Shown: positions 28,548-38,210, numbered from the stretch's first letter. The stretch: DNA of 64,000 nucleotides from Glaciecola sp. HTCC2999 (GCA_949498985.1 CATECQ010000019.1:1-64000); one strand, 5' to 3'. The notes: a model not told the origin generated them from the sequence alone. Made by a program: numbers and translations.

Positions 28548-29783
28548 GTGGAAAAACTCATCCTTCGCTTAGGCGCAGATGCACAAACGCCCATTGATTG
28601 GGCGATTTGGCAAACCACCGAACGTACGATCTTAGCTTCTGGCATATTACCTAATGCAGACGCTCTTGCGTCCTTACAAGAACGCGCCGCCGGTCGTCCT
28701 CTAACGGTCTTGGTACCATCCACTGAAGTTTTATTAAAGCTTGTTGACTTACCTCCAGGCGCATCTCGTAAGGTCATCCAATCTATCGGCTTTATGCTCG
28801 AAGACGAAGTCGCTACGGATATAGATGATCAGTTTATCGCTTTAGGGCCGAAGCAAGGTAACCAGCAAGCAGTAGCTATTGTCGCCCATAATACCCTTAA
28901 GCAATGGCTCGAGTGGCTAGACGCAGCTCAACTGCATTGTGACGTAATGATACCGGATATATTGGCCTTACCCTACGCATCGATTGGTGCAGAAAAAGCA
29001 GGTGCGGAGCAAGTCGCAACAGCAAGTGTACTAACGATTCGAGAACAAGTATTGCTTCGAGATGGCACATGGTCAGGATTTTCCGGTGAAGCAGATTGGT
29101 TAATACCCATTGTATCCACACATTATGAACGACAACAGACGACTATCTCTCTGACACAATACACCGCGGATGATACATTTACTGATCACCCTTATATTCA
29201 AACAGTCACAGCAGAACTCGAACTACCTATGCATATTCTCGCTGACGAAATATCGCATAATCGTTTGAATTTTAATTTGTGCCAAGGCCAATATCAGCAG
29301 CGTAAGCGCAGTTCAGGTCAGTGGCAATATTGGCGAAGTGTCGCCGCTGTTGCACTACTTGCATTAACGATAGGTATAATCGATAAAGGGATCACTATTT
29401 CACAGTTATCTACTCAAAATGAAGCACTTAATGCCCAGATTAAAGCTGATATTCAGGCCGGTTTCCCAAATATTGGCACCTATCGAGATGCTAGAAGAGC
29501 TATCACTCAATATGTTAAACGTATAGACAATATGGGCAGTGGCACATCGGGAATTGATATGCTGGCAAATCTTAGTGGCGCATTTGCCAATTCAGGTATC
29601 AAAGCACAATCACTGAAATTCAATCATGATCGCAGTGAATTAAGAATCCAAGCTCAGGCCAAAGCTTTTTCTAATCTAGAAACCTTTAAACAGCAAGCAC
29701 AAGCAGCAGGCTACGTCGTTGAAGACGGTGCAATTAATAATCGCAATAATCTAGTCATTGGCACATTGACCATTAAAGGATGA
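28548..29783 (+). CDS. gspL: Type II secretion system protein L
   Basis: GspL recruits the GspE ATPase to the inner membrane. The 411-aa product has an actin-like cytoplasmic domain (about 1-240), one membrane span (about 258-278, SVAAVALLALTIGIID) and a periplasmic ferredoxin-like domain. The start is GTG 28548 with GGAG about 10 nt upstream. Its end overlaps gspM by 4 bp. Confidence 0.94.
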   Translation: MEKLILRLGADAQTPIDWAIWQTTERTILASGILPNADALASLQERAAGRPLTVLVPSTEVLLKLVDLPPGASRKVIQSIGFMLEDEVATDIDDQFIALGPKQGNQQAVAIVAHNTLKQWLEWLDAAQLHCDVMIPDILALPYASIGAEKAGAEQVATASVLTIREQVLLRDGTWSGFSGEADWLIPIVSTHYERQQTTISLTQYTADDTFTDHPYIQTVTAELELPMHILADEISHNRLNFNLCQGQYQQRKRSSGQWQYWRSVAAVALLALTIGIIDKGITISQLSTQNEALNAQIKADIQAGFPNIGTYRDARRAITQYVKRIDNMGSGTSGIDMLANLSGAFANSGIKAQSLKFNHDRSELRIQAQAKAFSNLETFKQQAQAAGYVVEDGAINNRNNLVIGTLTIKG

Positions 29784-30274
29784 TCACAATGAATAAACAA
29801 GCACTCCGTAATTGGTTTACCCAATTAGCCCCCCGAGAGCAAATATTGCTGAAAATCGGCAGTGTTATCCTTATTATTGGTGGATTTTATTGGCTCATTT
29901 GGGCACCTATGAATGAGAGTATTGAGCGTGAAACTAAGTTATTAGCCCAACAACAGGCACTTTCAACTTGGGTAGTGCAACAGCAAGCAAAGGTATTACA
30001 GTTTCGACGTCAAGGACCTGGCAAAGCCACTCTTAAGGGATCACTTGTCCAAGCTGTTAATCAAACTGCACGTGCAAGCAATATTAACCTCACTCGTATG
30101 CAACCCAGTAATGATGAAGTACAAGTGTGGATAGATGAAGTGGGTTTTAACACATTGATGACTTGGCTAAGCAATTTGGACACCACTGGTGTTCAAGTTC
30201 TGCAAGTTGATATTAGTGAATCTGGCACGCCAGGAAATGTCAAAGTAAGACGTTTACTATTAGGAAAATCATGA
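29780..30274 (+). CDS. gspM: Type II secretion system protein M
   Basis: The 164-aa bitopic inner-membrane protein has a short cytoplasmic N-terminus (WFTQLAPREQILLKIG), one span (about 25-44, SVILIIGGFYWLIWAPM) and a periplasmic ferredoxin-like domain (LTRMQPSNDEVQVWID, FNTLMTWLSNLD). It partners GspL. ATG 29780 overlaps the gspL stop; ATG 29789 is an alternative. gspN overlaps its 3' end by 4 bp. Confidence 0.94.
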   Translation: MITMNKQALRNWFTQLAPREQILLKIGSVILIIGGFYWLIWAPMNESIERETKLLAQQQALSTWVVQQQAKVLQFRRQGPGKATLKGSLVQAVNQTARASNINLTRMQPSNDEVQVWIDEVGFNTLMTWLSNLDTTGVQVLQVDISESGTPGNVKVRRLLLGKS

Positions 30275-31026
30275 AGTTACGCATTCTACCGATACTTGGA
30301 TTTATTGGTTTACTTATTACATTATTAATTGCAACAGTACCTGCTAAGCAGGTCATTTATCGCATTGATTTTCCACCCGATTTAGGTGTCTATGAAGTCT
30401 CTGGAACGATATGGAAAGGCACTGCGGCAAGTGCATTAGTGCATAACCAAACTTTAAATAATGTCTCCTGGAATTTATCATTTTGGCCATTACTCACCGG
30501 TCAAGTTCACCTTGAAATAACAAGTAATAAACGCAATTCTGTTGCCGTCAATGGCTCGGTGAATCTAGGACTAATATCGCAACAACTCATTTTTGATGAT
30601 GTCAAAATACAGTTACCCGCTGAACTGATTTTCACGCAAGCACCATTACCAGTTCCAGTGATAGGCGCTGGTACTGTGAATATTAGAATTAATTCTGGTC
30701 GTTTTGATCTGACTCAAGCTATGCCGACTTGTTTAGATTTAGACGCACAAGGTATATGGAATAATGCGGGTGTATTAGCAACTAATGGTATGGTTGACTT
30801 AGGTCAATTCGATGCACAAATGACTTGTAGTAACGAACAATATCGTATTAGTGTTGAGGAACCCAATGGCTTAGGTTTATCGTTCATTGCTACAGGCAAC
30901 AATCCACAAAATTTATCGGTCAATGGGCAATTTAAATTGCCGGATTCTTTACCAGAAGATATGCAAAGAGTCGGTCAATTCTTAGGTCAACCTGACGCCA
31001 CCGGCTATAGCCAATTCACCTGGTAA
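30271..31026 (+). CDS. gspN: Type II secretion system protein N
   Basis: The 251-aa protein has an N-terminal membrane anchor (about 6-24, PILGFIGLLITLLIATVPA) and a periplasmic beta-rich domain with the GTIWKGTA and LNNVSWNLSFWPLLTG motifs typical of GspN. GspN is absent from some T2SS and its exact role is not settled. It ends the coupled operon. A weak hairpin-like sequence follows but no good terminator is visible. Confidence 0.93.
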   Translation: MKLRILPILGFIGLLITLLIATVPAKQVIYRIDFPPDLGVYEVSGTIWKGTAASALVHNQTLNNVSWNLSFWPLLTGQVHLEITSNKRNSVAVNGSVNLGLISQQLIFDDVKIQLPAELIFTQAPLPVPVIGAGTVNIRINSGRFDLTQAMPTCLDLDAQGIWNNAGVLATNGMVDLGQFDAQMTCSNEQYRISVEEPNGLGLSFIATGNNPQNLSVNGQFKLPDSLPEDMQRVGQFLGQPDATGYSQFTW

Positions 31027-31171
31027 ATTGCCTAGCAATCTAAAGTACAAGGCGATTGGCACTTCACCTTGTCTGGGCTTAAGTGAAAAATTATTTTAAA
31101 ATGTAACAAATAATTTGCGAAATACCCATTTGTCTACAATACTTATTTTATGTATATAAAATAATAGTTTT

Positions 31172-32161
31172 ATGGATATCTTGTCACGCCAACCACAACC
31201 ATTCAATACTGCACCGGAATCTCGTCTTCACCGGATTTTAGTTGTTGATGATTCTCCCGTGGATCTGCAGTTTATCCTCAATGGTTTATCAGATCACTAC
31301 GAAGTATCATTTGCCACCTCAGCAAAAGAAGCCATCTGCTTAGCCCATCAGTTCCCTCAACCTGATTTAATCTTACTGGATGTTGTCATGCCTGAAACAG
31401 ATGGATATACAACCTGTTCAAAGCTCAAAAATGACGTCAACACTCAGAATATTCCAGTTATTTTTGTCACCAGTTTGCAAGACACGACCGATAAAACCAA
31501 AGGTTTTAATGCTGGAGCAGTTGATTACATCACTAAACCTTTACATCTAGCAGAATTAAATGCTCGAATACAAACGCATATTCGGCTTAAAGAACAATCT
31601 CAATACTTTGAATTCATCGCTAATTTTGACCCGCTAACTCATGTCCCTAACCGACGTAAATATAACGAAACTCTGCATCGTGAATGGGCTCGCTGTATTC
31701 GTTATGAGCAACCTATATCAATCATTATTATTGATATTGATTTTTTTAAACAATTTAACGAACGTCACGGTCATTCTGAGGGTGACAACTGTTTAATTAA
31801 AGTGGCGCAATTGCTCGAAAAACAAGGCAACCGACCCACTGATTTATTTGCACGAGTGGGTGGCGAGGAATTTGTCATGCTACTGCCCGACTGCGACATA
31901 AAGGGGGCAGTTATTAAGGCAGAGAAAATGCTAGCGGTTATTAATAATGCTGAAATTCCCCATGGAGGGGTGGTGGGTCATACCTTTTTATCTGTGAGTT
32001 TAGGTGTCGCGTCCATCTCGCCTAATCAAAGCCAAGATGCAATATCATTATTCCAACAAGCAGATGATGCATTATTTAAGGCTAAACGTAATGGCAGGAA
32101 TCGTATTGCCATCGCCCAAACCAATAACATTGCAGACATAAGTAGACACTCAGCTATATGA
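31172..32161 (+). CDS. Response regulator with GGDEF domain (diguanylate cyclase)
   Basis: The 329-aa protein pairs a receiver domain (DD at 26-27, phospho-acceptor D70 in LLDVVMPETDG, KP at 122-123) with a GGDEF domain. The active site reads GGEEF (230-234), a functional variant, and an allosteric I-site RPTD lies exactly five residues earlier (221-224). It should therefore make cyclic di-GMP and be inhibited by it. This is the PleD/WspR-like family with a single receiver. No kinase is adjacent. It lies 145 bp after gspN on the same strand, so co-regulation with secretion is possible but unproven. Confidence 0.95.
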   Translation: MDILSRQPQPFNTAPESRLHRILVVDDSPVDLQFILNGLSDHYEVSFATSAKEAICLAHQFPQPDLILLDVVMPETDGYTTCSKLKNDVNTQNIPVIFVTSLQDTTDKTKGFNAGAVDYITKPLHLAELNARIQTHIRLKEQSQYFEFIANFDPLTHVPNRRKYNETLHREWARCIRYEQPISIIIIDIDFFKQFNERHGHSEGDNCLIKVAQLLEKQGNRPTDLFARVGGEEFVMLLPDCDIKGAVIKAEKMLAVINNAEIPHGGVVGHTFLSVSLGVASISPNQSQDAISLFQQADDALFKAKRNGRNRIAIAQTNNIADISRHSAI

Positions 32162-32171
32162 CTTTAAACAT

Positions 32172-32849
32172 TTACTTGATAATAAACGGTATCTCATCGC
32201 GATAATCGATGATACTCGGAAATTCAGTCACCCCTCGGTTGGGTTTTTTGCTATCAGGGTTTTCCACACATAATAGATGTTTAATTCCGTAGGTTTTGGC
32301 CGCGTGTAAAATGGGGATACTGTCATCCACAAATAATGTCGTTTGAGGATTAAAATCCACATCCTGATGAAGTGCTTGCCATAAAGCTTGTGACTCTTTG
32401 GTCACCCCATAATCATGCGTCGAGATAAGACGTGTAATATGCTGATCCAATGCAGTCAGCTCCACTTTCAATGACAAGCCTCCACGATGAGCATTCGTCA
32501 CTAAGATGACATCTTTACCACTGTCTCGTAATGCGTCCAAAAAAGGAATTGTATCAGGACGCATCTGGATCAAGTGCTGAATTTCTCGTTTAGCCGACAT
32601 AATATCTAAGCCGAGTAATGCTTGCCAATAATCTAAACAATACCACTGTAATGTTCCTGCAACTCGGGTTAATTCAGTATCCATAAAAGCTTTAGCCTCA
32701 GACACCGATTGACCTTTTTGAGCTGCTATTTTTTGCGGGATAAGTTCCAACCAGAAGTATGAGTCAAAGTACAAATCTAATAATGTACCATCCATATCTA
32801 ATAGCACTGTCTCAATCTCGTGCCACGGCACTAATGGGTTGGAATACAT
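32172..32849 (-). CDS. yrfG: GMP/IMP nucleotidase (HAD superfamily)
   Basis: The 225-aa HAD hydrolase has motif I LLDMDGTLLDL near residue 16, motif II LVTNAH near 115, motif III lysine (GVTKES) and motif IV FVDDS near 178. It matches E. coli YrfG, a purine 5'-nucleotidase acting on GMP and IMP. The track start at 33002 overruns the divergent nudE; ATG 32849 has a TAAGGA ribosome site and gives the family N-terminus (MYSNPLVPWHEIETVLLDMD). yrfG beside nudE and near hslR is conserved with E. coli. Confidence 0.93.
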   Translation of the reverse strand: MYSNPLVPWHEIETVLLDMDGTLLDLYFDSYFWLELIPQKIAAQKGQSVSEAKAFMDTELTRVAGTLQWYCLDYWQALLGLDIMSAKREIQHLIQMRPDTIPFLDALRDSGKDVILVTNAHRGGLSLKVELTALDQHITRLISTHDYGVTKESQALWQALHQDVDFNPQTTLFVDDSIPILHAAKTYGIKHLLCVENPDSKKPNRGVTEFPSIIDYRDEIPFIIK

Positions 32850-32925
32850 CAACTTTTCCTTATAAATGGGGATGAAACAGGGTATGATAATTTCACTTTC
32901 AGTCATAGTGTAGCGTAATTCATTG

Positions 32926-33486
32926 ATGAGCAAAATAGACCCAAACAAACCGTTACCGACGATCACCGATCGAAGTATTGTTGCGCAAAGTCGATTCTTC
33001 AATGTTGAACAAGTTGATTTAACATTTTCTAATGGTGCAACTCGTCAGTTTGAAAGGATGGCGGGTAAAGGCCACGGTGCAGTGATGATTGTTCCTTTTG
33101 CTGATGATGATCATATTTTATTGATTCGTGAATATGGCGCTGGGACACATGCTTATGAACTTGGTTTTCCCAAGGGTTTGATCGATGCAGGTGAAACCCC
33201 TTTTGAAGCTGCGAACCGAGAACTCAAAGAAGAAGCGGGGTTTGGGGCTCATCACTTATCTGACCTGATGAAAGTCAGTATGGCTCCAACCTTTTTTAAT
33301 GCTAGAATGCATGTTGTCGTTGCCAAGGATTTATATCCGGAAAGCCTCGAAGGGGATGAACCAGAACCGCTAGAAGTCGTAAAATGGCCGCTGGCAAATA
33401 TTGATGAATTATTGGCTCGTGATGATTTTACCGAAGCCCGAAGTATCGCTGCATTGTTATTAGTTGAGAAGCAACTTAGAACTTAA
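32926..33486 (+). CDS. nudE: ADP compounds hydrolase NudE
   Basis: NudE hydrolyses ADP-ribose, NADH and diadenosine polyphosphates. The 186-aa protein has a complete Nudix box (GLIDAGETPFEAANRELKEE, then AGF) near residues 86-108. The track start is TTG 32923; the next codon, ATG 32926, is the better start (MSKIDPNKP). It is divergent from yrfG across 76 bp and is followed by cysQ after 52 bp. Confidence 0.95.
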   Translation: MSKIDPNKPLPTITDRSIVAQSRFFNVEQVDLTFSNGATRQFERMAGKGHGAVMIVPFADDDHILLIREYGAGTHAYELGFPKGLIDAGETPFEAANRELKEEAGFGAHHLSDLMKVSMAPTFFNARMHVVVAKDLYPESLEGDEPEPLEVVKWPLANIDELLARDDFTEARSIAALLLVEKQLRT

Positions 33487-33538
33487 AAATACATATGGTG
33501 TGTCATGGATAAACACCCATTACTCAGTAGGACCCAAG

Positions 33539-34363
33539 ATGCCTTACCCAGATTTACTTGCCATCGCTAAAGATGCCGCCAAACAAGCCGGCGCTGTTAT
33601 TCTTGATATTTATGATAGTGGTGATTTTACTGAATACAGTAAAGATGATGCATCTCCCGTGACCAGTGCTGATTATAAAGCAAATGAAATTATTACCGCA
33701 CTACTTGAACAACAGACGCCTGATATCCCAATCATGTCGGAAGAATCGGAACATTTATGCTTAGCGGATCGACAAGCATGGCCTCGTTATTGGCTGATTG
33801 ATCCGATCGATGGTACACAAGAGTTCATTGCTCGAAGTGGTGATTTCGCTGTCAATATTGCACTGATTGAGAATAATCAACCCGTCATTGGAGTCATTTA
33901 TTGGCCTGCAGGTGAGAGCCTATATTATGCTTCTAAAGGCGCCGGTGCATTTAAATCCAGTGCCATTGGAGAACAACAGATCCAGGTAAAAGCGTTTGAT
34001 GACCCCGAAAATGATCCTGTTGTTATCGCAATTAGTCGTCGTCAAAAACGAGAAAATGTCTTAAAACGTTTAGACCAAAACCGTACCTACCAAACCTTAC
34101 CTGCAGGTAGTTGCTCACTAAAAGCATGCTTCATTGCCGAAGGAAAAGCCGACTTTTTCATGCGCTTAGGGATTACTGGGGAATGGGACACAGGAGCATC
34201 ACAATGTATTGTCTCAGAAGCAGGAGGTTTAATTCGCTCAGTCGATTTTGAACCGATGTCTTATAACGAGCGTGAATCTTTAGAAAATCCTAATTTTGTC
34301 ATATTAGGTGATCAAGCAGTAGACTGGGAAGAACTTGTTAATTACTATGTAGAAGAATGCTAA
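33539..34363 (+). CDS. cysQ: 3'(2'),5'-bisphosphate nucleotidase CysQ
   Basis: CysQ removes 3'-phosphoadenosine 5'-phosphate, a by-product of sulfate assimilation that inhibits other enzymes. The 274-aa protein has the lithium-sensitive phosphatase signatures IMSEESE, the metal-binding DPIDGTQEF near residue 87, and GEWDTGASQCIVSEAGG near 213. The track start at 33464 lies inside nudE; ATG 33539 with AGGA 6 nt upstream is chosen. Its stop codon touches that of convergent yheU with no bases between. Confidence 0.95.
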   Translation: MPYPDLLAIAKDAAKQAGAVILDIYDSGDFTEYSKDDASPVTSADYKANEIITALLEQQTPDIPIMSEESEHLCLADRQAWPRYWLIDPIDGTQEFIARSGDFAVNIALIENNQPVIGVIYWPAGESLYYASKGAGAFKSSAIGEQQIQVKAFDDPENDPVVIAISRRQKRENVLKRLDQNRTYQTLPAGSCSLKACFIAEGKADFFMRLGITGEWDTGASQCIVSEAGGLIRSVDFEPMSYNERESLENPNFVILGDQAVDWEELVNYYVEEC

Positions 34364-34594
34364 TCAAGGTTCAAACTCTTCCTTAAAGCTCTGTGCATCG
34401 ACGATATCAATACTTTCATACAACTCGGAGTAGATTAATAGCGCTTCGCCACTGCGAAGCTTTTCAAGTACCTGCTCTACTTTTTCCTCCGTTGAAAATT
34501 CTTGCTCACCATAGTCAGTTCCCTCTCGCAAAACAAAAGACTCGGCAACGTTATACAACACATCTTTTGTTAGCTCATTAATAGGAATGATCAT
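34364..34594 (-). CDS. yheU: YheU family protein (UPF0270)
   Basis: A 76-aa acidic protein of the UPF0270 family. It carries the signature ESFVLREGTDYGEQEFSTEE near residues 18-37, almost identical to E. coli YheU, and the EALLIYSELYESI segment. The function is unknown. It is the last gene of the leftward yheS-TIGR02444-yheT-yheU operon; its ATG overlaps the yheT stop by 4 bp. Its stop abuts the cysQ stop. Confidence 0.95.
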   Translation of the reverse strand: MIIPINELTKDVLYNVAESFVLREGTDYGEQEFSTEEKVEQVLEKLRSGEALLIYSELYESIDIVDAQSFKEEFEP

Positions 34595-35592
34595 CGCTTT
34601 AGCTGCTCATCAATAAATGCAACAATACGTCTACCTAACCAGGTTGTCGTTGCCCATGGCATACCTTGCGCAAACCCCACATGGCCTCCCCTTGGACTAA
34701 ATTCATAAGCCACTTTATCTGATAGTGCTTGTGTAGTAGGTACCACACTTTGATTCATGAAAGGGTCATCTAATGCATGGAGTACTAACGTAGGGACAGT
34801 AATATGTTTAAGAAACTGCATACCTGAGCACTTTTGATAATAATCTTGGGCACTGGCGTAACCATGCAATGGCGCTGTCACGTTTTCATCAAACTGATCA
34901 AAAGTGGTTAAATTATCAATTTGAGCTTCATCAATTCTGACTTTGCCCGAATAATCGAGCATGCTGAATTTTTGCTTCAAGTTCGCACGCATACTGTTTA
35001 ACAGCTTATATTGATATATTTTGGAGAAACCTTCCGCAATCGCTTTTGCGCATTCATCTAAGCGTAATGGTGCTGAAACACTCACACATGCAGACAGTGG
35101 ATTGTTTATCTGAGTCTCACCTGCTAATTTCATAAGCATATTGCCACCTAACGAATACCCAACTCCCACTAAGGGGACATTAGGAAAACGCTGTTGAACA
35201 TGTCCTATGGTATGTAAAGGATCACTGGTTTCGCCACTGTGATAAGCGCGATGAGTTCGATTAGGCATACCACTGCAGCCACGAAAATGCATTAATACCA
35301 CCTGCCAAGGCTTATCCAATGAACTGTGTAACATATCTTGTATGTAATGTGAGTCTTTTGACCCTTCTAACCCGTGAAATAGGATGATAACCGCCTCTAC
35401 ATTCTCAGGCTTCGGCCCCCAAGCTAGATCAACAAAATCCTTGTCAGGCGTTTCAAGTCGCTCTAAGTGAGTATCTACCCACTGACGACGACCAAAAAAA
35501 CGCGGCCAAATAGTTTGTAGATGAGGATTTCGACACCAAGCAGGAGCTGAGTATTGAGCTAAAGTCTTTTGACCAAATTGAGTCGTAAACAC
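34591..35592 (-). CDS. yheT: YheT-family alpha/beta hydrolase
   Basis: The 333-aa hydrolase has the family's N-terminal PAWCRNPHLQTIWPRF motif, oxyanion ILFHGLEGS, nucleophile elbow GYSLGGN (Ser near residue 146), an Asp in VLHALDDPFM and His in GGHVGF. YheT/ABHD1-3-like enzymes act as esterases or lipases; no substrate is known for the bacterial one. It overlaps yheU by 4 bp downstream and the TIGR02444 gene by 1 bp upstream, so the four genes are translationally coupled. Confidence 0.93.
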   Translation of the reverse strand: MFTTQFGQKTLAQYSAPAWCRNPHLQTIWPRFFGRRQWVDTHLERLETPDKDFVDLAWGPKPENVEAVIILFHGLEGSKDSHYIQDMLHSSLDKPWQVVLMHFRGCSGMPNRTHRAYHSGETSDPLHTIGHVQQRFPNVPLVGVGYSLGGNMLMKLAGETQINNPLSACVSVSAPLRLDECAKAIAEGFSKIYQYKLLNSMRANLKQKFSMLDYSGKVRIDEAQIDNLTTFDQFDENVTAPLHGYASAQDYYQKCSGMQFLKHITVPTLVLHALDDPFMNQSVVPTTQALSDKVAYEFSPRGGHVGFAQGMPWATTTWLGRRIVAFIDEQLKR

Positions 35593-36143
35593 TAGTTATT
35601 CTCGTTAAGTCGTTGAGTAATTTTGTCGATATGGACCCTCGCAGCATCTTTCAAGGCAATACCCGATAGACATGTATCAATATGATGTGTCATATATGCA
35701 TGACAATTTTCCTGCGCTGGCACAACGACCTGTTGTGATGATTTAATTGAATTCACAATTGACTGGACATCAACCACACGTTCGAGCAAAGACTCAATCA
35801 ACAAAGATTGCTGGCGTTTTTCTGCTATCAATTCATCATGTAAAGCTTGTTGATATGCGTCTTTTTCGGACTTTAATATCATTCTTCGCAATGCTCTCAA
35901 GGGCGCAACATCGTTAGCGTGACTGGCATCTAAACTCAACTGAATATCTATCCACATAGCGTGATTCAACTTGATGCAACGCACATCACACCAAATTGCA
36001 AATAGCACGCCATTAACGTGGCCATGAAAAATATCTTGCCAATCAAGCAGTAATGACTGCAGACCTGCTAAGGCATAAATTTCTCCAGACATCGTCCATA
36101 AATCATCAGCTAATAAGGTTTTAGCTACCGGTGGATGTATCAT
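35592..36143 (-). CDS. TIGR02444 (DUF2390) family protein
   Basis: The 183-aa protein has the DUF2390/TIGR02444 layout: an LWTMSGEIYALAGLQSLLLDWQD start, the VNGVLFAIWCD core near residue 45, and RALRRMILKSEKDAYQQAL near residue 83. The function is unknown. In many gammaproteobacteria this gene sits beside the yheS ABC-F gene, and here it overlaps yheS by 4 bp and yheT by 1 bp, so a link to ribosome protection or to YheT is possible. The C-terminal 60 residues are variable. Confidence 0.8.
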   Translation of the reverse strand: MIHPPVAKTLLADDLWTMSGEIYALAGLQSLLLDWQDIFHGHVNGVLFAIWCDVRCIKLNHAMWIDIQLSLDASHANDVAPLRALRRMILKSEKDAYQQALHDELIAEKRQQSLLIESLLERVVDVQSIVNSIKSSQQVVVPAQENCHAYMTHHIDTCLSGIALKDAARVHIDKITQRLNENN

Positions 36144-38095
36144 GAAACAGCCATTTGCTCATGAAACTGTGTTTGCGCTAACTCTAGCGCTTCTTGTGCT
36201 TCACACCACTGTTCTTCAGCTGCGTCATGGCATTGTGTGAGCTTTGCTTGCTCGGCTAAATATTCCGTTAACTGGGCTTTGTTTGCAGTATCATAGATGG
36301 CGCTTTCACTTAATGCTGCTTCCACTTCAGATAATCGAGACTGAGCGTTTTCCATTATTTTTTCACTTTGTGTGATTTGCTGACGTAATTTAGCGGTTGC
36401 TTGTCGAAACTCTGCCTCTAAACGCTTCTGAGCTTTTCGATCTAGCGATGAACCGTTACCAGTAATATTTGATTGCGATTGCTTTTCTGCAGATGCTTGA
36501 GCTTGCTCTATCTGACGATCTTTCTTTGTTTCATTTAACACCCACTTAGTATAATCCTCCAAATCACCACTAAACATAGCGACTTGTCCTGCATCAACTA
36601 AGTAAAAATCTTCACACACTGCTCCGAGTAAGGTCCGATCATGCGATACTAAAACCATTGCGCCAGTAAAACCTTGTAACGCAAAATTCAATGCATCGCG
36701 CATTTCTAAATCAAGGTGGTTAGTTGGTTCATCTAGAAGCAGTAAATTGGGCTTTTGATAAACGATTAAAGCTAAAACTAATCTTGCTTTTTCACCACCA
36801 GACATAGGTTTTACAATAGCAGTGGCTTCGTCACCTTGGAAACCAAAACCGCCTAAATAATCTCGCAGTGCTTGCTCAGTAGCAAATTTGTCTAAACGCT
36901 GCAGGTGAAGTAATGGCGTCGCTTCCATATCCAGCGTATCGACTTGATGTTGTGCAAAATATCCAATATCCAAGCCCTGAGATGTCATATATTCGCCGCT
37001 TATCGGTGGATGAGCTTGGGCCAATAACTTAATCAATGTCGACTTACCCGCACCATTTCGACCCAATAAGCCGATACGACTGCCCGGAACGAGATTCAAT
37101 TTTACTTCATGTAAAATAACAGTCTCGCCATAGCCAACTTTGACCTTTTCCATAGACACTAATGGGTTGGGTAATTTTGCAGGGGGCAAAAATTCAAAAC
37201 TAAAGACACTTTGAGCATGCACAGGCGCTAGCTCTTGCATTTTTTCTAATTGTTTAATCCGGCTTTGCGCTTGTTTAGCTTTGCTAGCCTTTGCTTTAAA
37301 ACGATCGATAAAAGATTGCAGATGCGCTGTTTTGACTTGTTGCTTATCGTATTCTAATTGCTGTAAACGTAACCGTTCTGCGCGCTGACGTTGATAACTA
37401 TTATAATTGCCTTTGTAAGCAATCAGTTGGGAAGATTCAAAAGATAATACGTGTTGAGCAATCGCATCGATAAACGATTTATCATGTGAGATGAGTAATA
37501 GAGTGCCTGGATATTTTTGTAGCCATTTTTCTAACCAAATCACAGCATCCAAATCTAAGTGGTTCGTTGGCTCATCAAGTAACAAAACATCCGAAGGACA
37601 TAATAAGGCCTGTGCTAGATTCAAACGCATTCGCCACCCACCAGAAAAATCGCTCACCGGACGCTGCAAGGCCTCATTACTAAATCCCAATCCGGCTAAA
37701 ATCGTAGCGGCTCGCGCGTTGACATCATACGCGCCCGCATCTTGCAATTGAGCATGCAATTGCCCAATGAGCTCACCTTCCTCTGCCTGTTCGGCCTCTT
37801 TGAGTTGATGTTGTAATGCCTTTAAATGTTTATCACCACTGATAACATATTCAATAGCAGGCGCTTCTGAGTTGGGGGTATGCTGCGCCACCGCAACCAT
37901 TTTCCATTCTTTAGGGATATGATAAGCACCAGTCTCTAAGCTTAGTTGATGTTGTAATAGCGCAAATAAACTCGATTTACCACAGCCATTTGCCCCAATA
38001 ATTGCACATTTTTGCCCCGGATAAATATCCACACTACTCGGCTCTAATAGCGTTTTGGTTCCTCGCATGAATGAAATATTGGAAAGCTTGATCAT
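36140..38095 (-). CDS. yheS: ABC-F family ATPase YheS
   Basis: The 651-aa soluble protein has two ABC cassettes: Walker A GANGCGKSSLF (about 34) with signature FSGGWRMRLNLAQALL (about 149), and Walker A GRNGAGKSTLIKLL (about 344) with signature MSGGEKARLVLAL (about 432), joined by a basic interdomain linker (SFIDRFKAKASKAKQAQSRI). A C-terminal coiled coil (about 545-645) is present. YheS is an ABC-F factor that acts on ribosomes, reported to help relieve nascent-chain arrest. It heads the yheSTU operon. Confidence 0.95.
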   Translation of the reverse strand: MIKLSNISFMRGTKTLLEPSSVDIYPGQKCAIIGANGCGKSSLFALLQHQLSLETGAYHIPKEWKMVAVAQHTPNSEAPAIEYVISGDKHLKALQHQLKEAEQAEEGELIGQLHAQLQDAGAYDVNARAATILAGLGFSNEALQRPVSDFSGGWRMRLNLAQALLCPSDVLLLDEPTNHLDLDAVIWLEKWLQKYPGTLLLISHDKSFIDAIAQHVLSFESSQLIAYKGNYNSYQRQRAERLRLQQLEYDKQQVKTAHLQSFIDRFKAKASKAKQAQSRIKQLEKMQELAPVHAQSVFSFEFLPPAKLPNPLVSMEKVKVGYGETVILHEVKLNLVPGSRIGLLGRNGAGKSTLIKLLAQAHPPISGEYMTSQGLDIGYFAQHQVDTLDMEATPLLHLQRLDKFATEQALRDYLGGFGFQGDEATAIVKPMSGGEKARLVLALIVYQKPNLLLLDEPTNHLDLEMRDALNFALQGFTGAMVLVSHDRTLLGAVCEDFYLVDAGQVAMFSGDLEDYTKWVLNETKKDRQIEQAQASAEKQSQSNITGNGSSLDRKAQKRLEAEFRQATAKLRQQITQSEKIMENAQSRLSEVEAALSESAIYDTANKAQLTEYLAEQAKLTQCHDAAEEQWCEAQEALELAQTQFHEQMAVS

Positions 38096-38210
38096 AACTG
38101 GATATTTACCTGTGACTTTTACAGGACGAATTATATCACTAATCTATGAATGAAAAATGATCAGAATTTAATTTCCTGTTAACCCAATGGGCGCAAACTA
38201 ACGTATGTAA

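Noticed and set aside
31040-31080. Possible hairpin after gspN (CAAGGCG...CACCTTG)
   Set aside because: The stem has a mismatch, is short and lacks a T run, so it is not called a terminator.
32850-33002. Upstream extension of yrfG in the ORF track
   Set aside because: It runs across the yrfG/nudE gap into nudE; ATG 32849 has an AAGGA site and the conserved N-terminus.
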